From positions 70,654,069-70,718,068 of the forward strand of contig CM051025.1 in NCBI GenBank assembly GCA_027627225.1: DNA of 64,000 nucleotides, written 5' to 3'. The stretch comes from Congeria kusceri. Its lineage: Eukaryota; Mollusca; Bivalvia; Myida; Dreissenidae. Made by a program: the position numbers and the translations under genes. Positions 1 through 9,560 of the stretch are shown piece after piece (the first letter of the stretch is position 1; the number at the start of each line of letters is the position of its first letter). The notes below the pieces were generated by a model. That model did no database searches. It was not told the DNA's origin and saw only the letters and a program-made list of their open reading frames with translations.

Positions 1-262
1 TCTGTCCATATTGTAAGACGGTTGAAGAGAATATGTGAATAAATGTTAGCTAATATATTGTTGAGTGTTATGCCTCTGTAATTTTTTGCTAAGTTAGGAT
101 CACCCCCTTTAAATATAGGTATAATGTAACCCAAGCCCCAGCACTCAGGGTATACGGCGTTGTTAAATAGGTTGTTATATAGTGTGTGCAGGTAAGGGGA
201 TATAATATCAAATGCACTCTTTATAATTTCTGCTGATAAGTGTTGTAGTAAGAGGTGTTAGT
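1..262 (-). mobile_element. 5'-truncated non-LTR retrotransposon (LINE) reverse transcriptase fragment
   Basis: Reading the minus strand from about 262 down to 1 gives one open frame typical of the finger region of LINE reverse transcriptases: HLSAEIIKSAF, then a tryptophan-containing stretch (PECWGLGYIIPIFKGGDPN) and NYRGITLNNILANIYSHIL. The spacing of PIFKGGDP to NYRGITL matches the usual non-LTR pattern. There is no start codon and the frame runs off the window edge, so the catalytic YADD box would lie to the left. No protein signal is seen above about 262, so it is probably a 5'-truncated insertion or a decayed piece. Family not assigned. Confidence 0.72.
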
Positions 263-1005
263 GCTAGACGAAACTGTAAAATTTAGTTAACCTCGTATGG
301 ACGGACGGAAAGGCTAGTTACTATATGCCTCCCGCATCAAGATGTCGGTGGGGGATGCTTAAAACCCCTGATATTTGGTATTTTAAAACACTTTTTACCA
401 AGAAAACTAGTCTCATACCTGCACGATTTGTCAGCTGAATGTTTGTCTATTACTACTGCAAACAGCATGCCAACTAATCATTAATATCATGTACTAAATC
501 ATGTACTAATACCATGTACTTATATCATGTACTAATATCATGTACGTGTACGTTTGCTATTAATTTGTTCGTCATGACGTAACGCATTCTTGCTTGACCT
601 AGGTAGAACACTTGTAGATGTTGCTGATTACCAAAACACAGTGACTCGCCGAAACGTTTCATAAAGAAACGGAAAAAGAACTACGACAAATGTGAACTCT
701 GTGGTGCATTTAAATGTTTCGCGAGATAACAAAAAACCACATACGCAAATGCTCACATGTCACAACATTCAACTTCGTATTTTGTCTTCAATAGATGTAA
801 ACACCAGCACATGTTCTGCGAACAACTAAATCAAATTAAAAATTATACCAATACCGTTTGACAAACCGTTAAAACTTTCATTGACGATCGTTAATTTCAG
901 CAGCCAATTGGAAATCGCCAACCTATGCCGTGTCAATGGTCCTGTATGATGGTTTACACTGAGTACGCATTTGAAACATTAACACACAGGTCAGACCGCG
1001 TCAAT
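263..1005. other. AT-rich sequence without a recognised gene
   Basis: No exon, RNA gene or clear mobile element is seen here. Around 483-545 there are four or five short tandem copies of a TAATATCATGTAC-like word. The region lies in the downstream part of ALDH intron 4 or beyond it. Confidence 0.5.
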
Positions 1006-1115
1006 GACCTACCAACTGGGGTAGTTTGCGTCAATGATCTACCAACTGGGATAGTTTGCAACAATGAACTACCCACTGGGATAGTTTGCAACTATGAACT
1101 ACCAACCGGGATATA
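1006..1115 (-). repeat. 30 bp minisatellite derived from ALDH exon 4 splice donor, distal array
   Basis: Four units with exact 30 bp spacing start at 1006, 1036, 1066 and 1096. On the minus strand each contains a version of ACTATCCCAGTGGGTAGGTC, which is the end of ALDH exon 4 (CCCAGTGG) plus its donor (GTAGGTCA). The copies carry substitutions such as GTTGGTAG for GTGGGTAG. Three more copies sit at the exon itself (2451-2540). Confidence 0.85.
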
Positions 1116-1258
1116 GAGAATAACAGGTTACTGCCTGGTCTAGTGTAATATATCAGGTGAGGCTTAGAATAATATAACGGCGAGGCTTGCCGAGCCGTTA
1201 TTTTATTCGTGCCGAACCTGATATATTACACAAGATCAGGCAGTAACCTGTTTTTCTA
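1113..1258. mobile_element. Palindromic hairpin MITE (copy 1)
   Basis: The two halves are imperfect reverse complements: AACAGGTTACTGCCTG near 1122 pairs with CAGGCAGTAACCTGTT near 1238, and TGTAATATATCAGGT pairs with ACCTGATATATTACA. The centre reads GAGGCTTGCCGAGCC. A decayed relative lies at 20907-21021. The element directly abuts the 30 bp array. Confidence 0.75.
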
Positions 1259-2440
1259 TTTATAATACCACATTTTTCGTAAAATATCACCAAACGAGCT
1301 GATTTTTATATATTTAAAAACTAAGGGCGGCGCTGATTTTTACACGTTCACGTACATGTAGTTATGGATTTCTAAAAGTTGACTGAATAGGTCAAATTAC
1401 ACCAAAACGGAAGTCACATCCTCAGGGTTACATGCTGTCAGTTAGATAATAAACACATAGGGTTCAGTGTATAATGCATATGATTTTTAAAATACAGTTT
1501 AAATGACAAGTTTTGGTATCAATTTAAAGGTATGTATGTAAGAAATAAGAAAAAAGACAGTTTTAGGGATTACTTTATCTTAAATGGTTCCAAGCTTCAT
1601 AACTTTTGGCCCATGTATTCATGCACAATATGGCAGCCCCCATGCCTGTCAAAACCGGTGTGTTTATTCTAAGGTAAATATTTTGAGTTACAACGTATAG
1701 AAATTTTTGACATGCTGTTTTTTCAAAAGGTTATGGCCTTATCTTTCCAACAATGTATGGTGATATATTGGGAAGTCGCTTGGTCATGGTGAAAATTGAG
1801 ATCAAACATTGAATATTTTATATGTAACAATGAAGGAATTTATTTGCGCATGCGTAACCAATAATACCTTATTATTAACATTTCGTAATGATAAGTGAAC
1901 TGTTTTCACTACGAATACATAGATTACACGCATGCTCATTCATAAAATACTGAAAATACAAACTGAAATGGATTGCAACGATCATTTTTATCGGAGAACA
2001 CACAACGCCGAATTGTTTGGAGACGCCATTTTGGAGGTGTGTATTGAAATTGACATTTCCAAGATCGTGTCAATATTGACAGTATTTGACTATAGTGTGT
2101 TCACTTTTTGGTAGTAATGTTTTTGGTTCAACATAAACTGATGCTGTGTAGTGACTTTTAGTGCATTTATTACGAATGTATTGAAATAAATTTGTATGGA
2201 TTATTTTTTAGTGTTCCATAGATGACGTCATATCACTACCAAAGTGCGGGTTTATGTGAATATTAAAAAAATAACGTTTTTGTGATTTATGACGATTAAA
2301 AATATTAAACTATATACGTTCTTGGTATCAAATTGTTTGTTTTGTTGAATCTGATATATTTTTACTGAAACTGTTGACTTTGTAGTTGTTTCCGAATAAT
2401 ATGACGTACCTCCAAACATTGACTGATATAAACGCTACTG
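1259..2440. other. Intron-like sequence, no gene seen
   Basis: AT-rich, with many stops in all frames and no exon recognised. The short open frame at 1932-2114 has no protein-like composition. By position this is ALDH intron 4. Confidence 0.5.
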
Positions 2441-2450
2441 ACCTGCCATT

Positions 2451-2540
2451 GACCTACCCACTGGGATAGTAAGAAGCAATGACCTACGCACTGAGATAGT
2501 TAACAACACTATGACCTACCCACTGGGATAGTCTTCCCGT
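2451..2540 (-). repeat. Three donor-derived repeat copies at the ALDH exon 4 boundary
   Basis: GACCTACCCACTGGGATAGT occurs at 2451, in slightly changed form at 2481, and again at 2513. The copy at 2513 is the real exon 4 end and donor of the ALDH gene (exon limit 2520). The two outer copies lie in the intron and keep the GTAGGT donor word on the minus strand. Confidence 0.85.
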
Positions 2541-5500
2541 GGTTCTTGTCGGCCCAGCCTGCGAAGTAGCGCAACACCTTGATGCTGAACAGGATGTCGT
2601 TGACTGCGGTGTGAAACGGCTTCCCGTTGTCAAGCGTTTCCAGGCTCTGTGAAAAAACATTGTATATAAACCAGAGATCACATTTACCCGTACGTTAAAG
2701 CTTTATTTTCCGGCGGATCGACAAAATTTAAACAACGGCAGCCATGAAAAGCAACATTATACGACTACCATAAAATGAGTTATTTGTATTCTATGAACAA
2801 GAACAAAATAAAAAAGTATTAATTATACATGAAGTATAAAAGTAGAATTTATTTACACGAATGGTATTACAGCAAGTAGACAGTGCGTTATTTTGTGTAG
2901 GTGTTTGTTTCTTGTTTCACAAAACAGGCATGACCTTGTGGTACACAATCGCACGAGTGAACATGTGTAACCTACAAACACATTGACTGCTTGTTTCAAA
3001 TTATACATATATGCTGTAATATATTATAGTATAAATACAGAGACGTGGCCCTGTCCGTACCGCTATGTAGGCCAAATCTCGCTCCAAGAGATCTGCTAAC
3101 CGGAAGAGCAGGAGACCCCGCTTGCTGGCGTCCATCTGCCGCCAGGGGGAGTTCAGTTCGAACGCTGCCTTCGCCGCCGCCACCGCCTTGTTGACGTCCG
3201 CCTGTTAACACGTTTAAACAAGAGTTAGCATGAGTCCGAGTTATGATATTCACAAAGGTCTAGCGAATTGAAACAAACGCTGAAAACATGGCCTTCGTGG
3301 AGATACGCTTGTCTAAGATGTTCTTCGATCAGCCCTTTTGCGGGGTTTTAGGGGAAGGTGGCCAGTCCTTTCAAGAGGGGAATTCAACGGTAAAAGGGAC
3401 TTGGGGGGAATTTTGTAAAATCATTATTATACATTACAGATTATTATTATACATCCACTACGTAATAGAAACATACATAAAATGTTATGCAATACATTTA
3501 TTAAATGCATTCAACTGGTGTTCTTGAAGAAAAAGTTACCTTGTTCACGAAAATGCCTCTATCTTGGCAAATTTTTGTCGGATTTTGGTCAAATGTATTT
3601 CTACATAAGGTAAAAAATTCTAAGGGGAATTTTAAGGTTAAAATACGGGAAAGATATAGACTTTTTCATTAGCGGAATGGGGTAGAATTTCGGGCCCCAA
3701 AAATGGCATAAAAAGGCCTTTCGATGATGTTTTTTTTTCCGAAAAAGGTGTACAGTATGTACGGTACATCGAATTTCTGTACATCTAAATCAAGTTTGAA
3801 GTAAATACAGAAATTGTAAAAAAAAGTGTCCAAGTTTATTGTATATTGACGCTTTTAGCTCGACTTTTCGACGAAAAGGCAAGCTATTCTACGTCCAAGC
3901 CAGTTTATAGTTTTTCGGTAAGCTAGTTTCTCAGGAAAGGCTTGAGGGATTTCATTCAAACTTAAAACAATTATTCCCTATATTAGAATGAACTCATGGG
4001 CCAATTTTGATAATTCTAGTTTGAAATTTGTCAAAATTATGGGCCTTTTTACACTTACAAATTTTACATGTAAGCTATATGGACAGGTGTTTGTTTCCAC
4101 TCTCTAACTCGAGAACGGATAAAGCTATTGTAATGAAACTGCAATCATAGATACCTTATAGCGAGACCTCGCTAGGGATTGAATATGGGGTGGGTGGGGT
4201 CAAGGTCACTGTTACTAAAACTAGAAAAACGGTTTCCGCTCAATAACTTGGGAACAAATTGAGATATTTTAATAAAACTTAATAAATAGATACCTTATAT
4301 CCAGACCTCACTTGGGATTGCATATTGGGTGGGTGGGGTCAAGGTCACTGTTACTATAAATAGAAAAACGGTTGCCGCTCAATAACTTGTGAACGTCTTG
4401 AGATATTTTAATGAAACTTTATACATACAAACCTTATATTAAGACCTCGCTCAGAATTGCATATGGGTTGTGTGAGGTCAAGGTCACTGTTACTAAAAAT
4501 AGACAAACGATTTCCGCTCAATTACTTGAGAACGCATTGAGATATTTTAATGAAACTTAATACATACATACCTTATATCGCGACCTCTCTTGGGATTGCA
4601 TATAGGGTCAAGGTCGAGGTCGCTGTTACTAAAAATTGAAAAACGGTTTCCGATCAATAACTTGAGAATGCATTGAGATATTTTAATGAAACTTAATACA
4701 TAGATACCTTATATCGAGACCTCGCTTGGGATTGCATATGGGTTGGTAGGGGTCAAGGTCAATGCCACTTTTACTAAAAATTGTATTGATGTGCTGACTT
4801 TAATGCATTTCGTTAAAAAAATTTGGTTTTCGTGGAATTTCCATATTTCTTGTTTTAGAAAAAAAATGCCAGTAACTCTGACAAGCACAAGAAAAGTCGA
4901 GCGCGCTGTCCTCCGACAGCTCTTGTTAATGTATCATATTATCTTTCATACTATTTATTACTGGATAGTGATACTAGTATTACAGTTATAAATAATATCA
5001 AGTTTGTCACTACAACATACTAGCGAACAGATGTGGATTGAATGCTATTTAGTGCAAACTGTGAAACCGTTATCACAACATGGCCCAGTCTTGTTATTTG
5101 TGGATAAAATCCGTCATATTCGCGCCTCCTACAAACCGTTAACTCGCGGCCCTTGTACAGACGTGGCCCTCCTGCCAATTATCAATTGTCGTTAACTGGA
5201 CATGTTTAGCATGTGTTGTAAAAACGTTACACTGCCCCCGCCTACGCTAGGCAGGACATACGACTGGAATTCATGTTAACTTTGCAATCAAACTGGAAAA
5301 AAACATGATTTTTTAAAGAAATGTTGTTCTTTAAATAAAAGAGAAAATCGAATATTCGTATTCGTTTTTTATATTCGAATATTATCCAATATTCGAATAT
5401 TCGAGTAATCGGTCCCATCCCTACTATTTACCTAACATTCATGTGAATATTCTAGATTTAGAACTAGTTAACGGACAAGGACAGTGCGCATTGCAATCCG

Positions 5501-8162
5501 TCCTTGATGCTGTCTGCAAGTGGCATTGAGATAAATGTACACTAGTGTCTGTCAAACATAAATAGTAAAAACACTACCTGAAACATGCGGTGGTTTGATA
5601 AATTATACTTTCATTCATATGAAATTGTATTAGAAAAGCCACGCACAGTCTAGAACTTAACTATATTGTATTTCGATTGACATCGCAGAACGATTCAAAT
5701 GACGTCTGCCGTGCATATACGACATGTACTCGTCAGGGGCGTACCTAGGCCCAATTTAAGTATACGCACAACAAAAAAGTGACACTAAATTGACAGTTTC
5801 TCTGAAAGTTATAAACATTAATAAACTAACTTAACTAACAAAATGTCGGTTGTGTAAAATTTACAGAAGGCTATCGATCGGACCGTGCATATGTCATCAC
5901 CAAACCTGCATAGGGCTCGATTGTAATGATTTTCTTTAAATTGAAGAACTTTCCAATTCCATGCAAGCGTTATCATTTATACGCACGGTCGTATAGTATG
6001 CCTAGTTACGACCCTGTTCGTTCAATACCGCGGGCAGAAAAGCGTCATTCATATTAATATTGAGGTAAAACATCGCTTATATTGGCACATGCTTATAAAA
6101 TCAGATAACTTATTACGACGGAAAGTTCAACCAGTGGATAAATTACCAGACATAGATAGCATAATATACTGGGTACATCTCCGATAACGCTCTTGGCCTC
6201 TCACAGAAGATACCTTGTGACTAAACATTAATGATGTATTTGGCAACCTTGCGCACGGCCTTGTACATTTATATATGACATACAGATCACGTTTGTAAGC
6301 CATATAGCGTTATAAACCCCTCCAGATAAAGTACGACCCAGCAAAAGTCGTAAAGTGCTTAATGTACGCGAGATTCAGTAACAGCACACAAAATAAACAT
6401 GCTTGCATCCAGTTTAGAGACATGGCGTGATAAGTTATATATCATAACAAAATTAATCTGTCTATTTATTTATTTATGTTCTACACTCCCACCGTACTGT
6501 TATCACGTGATGGCTGATGTTGTTCTTTGGTCTGCGCAAACTTTTTGACATGAGTTGATCTGTTCATCGTCATCAATATTACATTACACTATTAAATTGA
6601 TCACCCGTGTCATTATAACTATAAATTGTATTTACATGGCGACATTTAGTATTTAAACCGTTTTCACGATTTGAACCCATTTTCTGACTCTAAGAGTTAA
6701 TCTTACTGTTCAGACAAAAATTAACAAGGTCAATTGGTCGTAATTTCTCCACCAGCCATTTAAATATCATAACATTTGAGTTTCCCAATGTCACAGTATG
6801 GATTCGATAACAAAAGGGGATAGGTCGGACCGACTGATCGGGTTTCGGGAACGAGAGCGCTTGTCCTGTAAACGAGTGGTCGCGGGTTCGAGTCCCGGTC
6901 TGGCTGTACATTGGTCTCGCATTGTGACACTAGTTTCAAGCATTGAGTCGTCAGGTGTTTAAAAGGCGCCTGAATCCTCCAACCCAAATGCGAGTCCACT
7001 ATTGCCGTGTAGGGGTGAACTGACGTACCTTATCCCCCTCCTGAACGTCTGTAATCTTCTCGCCTGTGGCGGGGTTCATTGTGGGAAATGTGCGTCCAGA
7101 CTCGGAGTTTACCCATTCATTGTTGACGAAAATCTGAAAATACAAATATGCAAGAGGTTGCAAGAGATAAAACCTCCACCGGAATCGACCAGCGGTAGGA
7201 AAACCCTTATTAATTAAACACATGACACAAGCTGAAAACACAAACATGATAAGACTTGGGGCCACCGCCTTGGAACGGGAAATGCTAAGGATTGGGATTC
7301 AAAGCGGTTGCACAGCCTCACACTTTGATCAGAAATAATAGCATTACATGCAAATGTAAAACATGTACACAATGCCTATATACTCTTAAAAGTTCCCATT
7401 ATTTTTTGTGGCAACGGTCAACAGAACGTAATTTGTTTTATTTCTAAAATAGTATATCTACATGTATAATTATGCATATATAATGCACTTATCAATATTT
7501 CCCCCACGCTTACCACGCTTCATCAAGATTTTGTAAATCGTGGGCAATCGCAGCAAAAATCGTGACGGTGTGATGCACCTATAAATATTTTCCCCCAAGG
7601 GGGCCCCCGGACCATTTGATACACCAATTTAGCATCCCACATTGAGGGGATTTAGAAAAAAAATGCTTGGCTCTAGGGTGGGGAATTACCCCCCCCCCCC
7701 TCCAAAAAAACAAAAGTGCAATAAGTATAATTACCCTGGGTTTGCCCGCCGCTCCCCCCCCCCCCCCCCCCCCCGGTGGAAAATATTGATAGGTGCATGA
7801 CCGGGGATTTAAGTGTATAAACCGACTATACTTGAAACCAAGAATAACCGCCCTTTACATAACAAGTAACACAACAATGCATAGAATCGCCTGATGATTG
7901 AAATTAAAACAGAACAAAATCGAATAACAATTAGAATCTTCTTAATCCGGTCATTTGAAGAACACGTCAGTTCGATTCTGTGGCAAAACACATACAAATT
8001 AAACTTAAAGGATATTCTGTAATTATCAGTTACATGTAGTTTTAACGGCATAAAAACTACGTGTGTACTATAAAATAAAATATATTTTGAAAAATGTAGT
8101 ATAGTGCCTACCTGGGTGTATTTTACTTCTGGTTTCCTAATAGGGGTCGGTGTTGCAGACAT
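2520..8162 (-). CDS. Aldehyde dehydrogenase, ALDH1/retinal dehydrogenase type, first four coding exons
   Basis: Oxidises aldehydes with NAD(P)+, inferred from family. Coding exons: 8112-8162, 7029-7133, 3061-3201 and 2520-2646; all borders are GT..AG and all phases agree. The product starts [10 protein letters not shown] and continues with [24 protein letters not shown], then [12 protein letters not shown] and RLADLLERD, then LETLDNGKP and RYFAGWADK. These are the N-terminal hallmarks of the ALDH1/ALDH2 family, and the exon limits look like the vertebrate ones. The first ATG at 8162 gives a short cytosolic N-terminus. The frame stays open upstream to 8261 and would encode a hydrophobic stretch, but it contains no ATG, so it is taken as 5'UTR. 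The cofactor-binding and catalytic Cys exons lie beyond the left edge. Intron 2 carries a Helentron-like element and intron 4 a donor-derived minisatellite. Paralogue identity is uncertain. Confidence 0.92.
3853..4926 (-). mobile_element. Helentron/HINE-like non-autonomous element with ~139 bp tandem core (copy 1)
   Basis: The left end is TTTTAGCTCGACTTTTCG. The right end is AAAAGTCGAGCGCGC followed by a short hairpin, GCTGTC-CTCC-GACAGC, and TCTTGTT. The GCTCGACTTTT/AAAAGTCGAGC words are inverted to each other near the two ends. Between them lie about five units of roughly 139 bp sharing AAGGTCACTGTTACT (4202, 4341, 4480 and decayed ones near 4609 and 4754). The same two ends in the opposite orientation bound 50032-51355. 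The layout fits Helentron-associated elements, which is inference from structure. It lies in ALDH intron 2. Confidence 0.7.
4990..5733. other. Intron sequence without recognised gene; ATTCGAATATTCG-rich patch
   Basis: No exon seen. 5345-5425 is a low-complexity run of ATTCGAATATTCG-like words ending in a CGGTCCCATCCCTAC motif. This resembles the end of a DNA transposon, but no partner end was found. Confidence 0.4.
5734..6016. mobile_element. hAT-like MITE
   Basis: The ends are inverted repeats: CAGGGGCGTACCTAGGC at 5734 and the complement of GCCTAGTTACGACCCTG ending at 6016. Termini of the form CAGGG..CCCTG are typical of hAT-type non-autonomous elements. The interior has no coding potential. 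A clear target duplication was not seen. A relative with the same ends lies at 8542-8900. Confidence 0.65.
6800..7000 (+). mobile_element. tRNA-derived SINE
   Basis: GAGAGCGCTTGTCCTG..GGTCGCGGGTTCGAGTCCCG (about 6851-6898) has an A-box-like D-arm region and a perfect B box (GGTTCGAGTCC) with a paired T stem (CGGG/CCCG). About 100 bp of unrelated tail follow. No acceptor stem can be formed, so this is a SINE head, not a tRNA gene. It ends about 30 bp from ALDH exon 2. Confidence 0.55.
7483..7800. mobile_element. MITE with TGCACCTAT.AATATTTTCCCCC ends
   Basis: TGCACTTATCAATATTTCCC at 7484 and a second TGCACCTATAAATATTTTCC at 7572 face the inverted copy GGAAAATATTGATAGGTGCA at 7777-7796. A poly-C run lies near the right end (7754-7774) and another at 7690-7701. 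A related left half is found at 59608-59640. It lies in ALDH intron 1. Confidence 0.6.
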
Positions 8163-8363
8163 GCTGGTTGCTGAATGTGCAGACGACAGGTAAATTATTC
8201 CAGACGATAACACGGCTACAAGCAGAATAGCTAAGTGTACCTCAGCCCTAGCTGTTGTCACGAGACGACCTTATCTCGAGACGACCTTGTTCTAAATAGT
8301 TTACACACAGGGACGTACCACTTGGATAAACTGTGTTAAACACTGCAGTAGCTCGATCGAAGA

Positions 8364-8461
8364 ATAATAGATAGTCAGAATAATAGATAGTCAGAATAAT
8401 AGATAGTCAGAATAATGGATAGTCAGAATAATAGATAGTCAGAATAATGGATAGTCAGAAG
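8364..8461. repeat. 16 bp tandem repeat, about six copies
   Basis: The unit AATAATAGATAGTCAG is repeated with an A/G change in some units. It lies about 200 bp upstream of the ALDH start codon on its 5' side. Confidence 0.85.
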
Positions 8462-8541
8462 AACAAAAACTGGAAACGTTTACTGTGTATTGACTATTGT
8501 AACCAATTTTGTGCACGTTTATAATAATATGATACACTATA

Positions 8542-8900
8542 CAGGGGCGTAACTTGGGTTAAAAAAAATGTATAGGCACAATAGGCGGAATCTACAAAAT
8601 GACGCTGTAAGCGATAATTTGGGCCAGGAGTGTTTATACTCGTATGTGGCTACAAACAACTAACTTTAGCTAAACCCCGATTCTACAAAATAATTGTAAA
8701 ATAAGCGCGTGTTTCATGAAATTTATTTCATATTGACGTAATCGACTCGTTAAACAATGAAGTATCAACACAGCCAAGAATGATCCCCTCACTCCCATCC
8801 CCCCACTTGTTTTTATTGCATTTTTGGCATATTTAAATTTGTAATCTCTGGAATATTTATAGACACCTGCCTATAGTGCCGAGAGGTAGCTACGCTCCTG
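8542..8900. mobile_element. hAT-like MITE with CTATA target duplication
   Basis: The left end is CAGGGGCGTAACTTGGG and the right end, as complement, is CAGGAGCGTAGCTACC. CTATA flanks the element on both sides. It shares termini with 5734-6016 but the interior differs. Confidence 0.65.
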
Positions 8901-9230
8901 CTATAACACAAGTTTCGCATCACACGTTAATATGTAACAACAATGCTTTTCAGTTTTGGAGTAGTGTTTTGTTACGCGCTTGTTAAATAATTGATAGATC
9001 TAAGTTAGCTCTACTTTGTTAAATTAATTTACATGTATGCACATATAGTATATACACACGCGCGTAACACTACGTGCGTTGTAGTAGTAGATCTAGTATA
9101 CATTTTTGGACGTTTTAAGTTTGCGATTTTTAGCCAAGTGTATGTGCGCGCGTACGTGCGTATGCCTGGACACGCCTCTGACTAGCCATTATATATAAGT
9201 TGTATTAACATTAGGTTGTACATGTTAGGT

Positions 9231-9543
9231 GTAAAAAATATGTGTGTTTCAGGTTACCCGACCGACCCTAAAAAGCACCTACCCTAGAACGTTTCATTGA
9301 GTGGTTCAGATATTTGTTGGTTTATTTTACTCTTTTTTTCCAATATTTAAATGTTTTTTGAATAAATAAGTCTTTTGTTTTGATAGCATCCACTTCAAAA
9401 TATGTTTTATGATATTAGAGACATGTGTTTTGATTATTCATTCAGTTTAAGAAGCGTCAAGTTAACCATTTACCATAAAAAAAGCCCTGCCTGCATACCC
9501 TATTTTTTGTGGGCATTTAACCTGAAACAACATAATTTTTTAC
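9231..9543. mobile_element. MITE with GTTTCAGGTTAC inverted ends (copy 1)
   Basis: The inverted ends are GTTTCAGGTTACCCGACC (from 9246) and, as complement, GTTTCAGGTTAAATGCCC (to 9528). The inverted similarity extends outward through GTAAAAAATATG-like sequence. A second copy with the same ends and similar interior lies at 44013-44342. The short open frame at 9402-9584 overlaps it and is not a gene. Confidence 0.75.
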
Positions 9544-9560
9544 GCGTTACTATAAGCACA

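Noticed and set aside
4743..4991. 82-residue open frame in ALDH intron 2
   Set aside because: It spans the end of the Helentron-like element and has no protein-like composition.
8112..8261. N-terminal hydrophobic extension of the ALDH (membrane anchor or mitochondrial signal)
   Set aside because: The extension would have to start at a GTG at 8261. The first ATG, at 8162, gives a normal ALDH1-type N-terminus, so the open upstream part is taken as leader.
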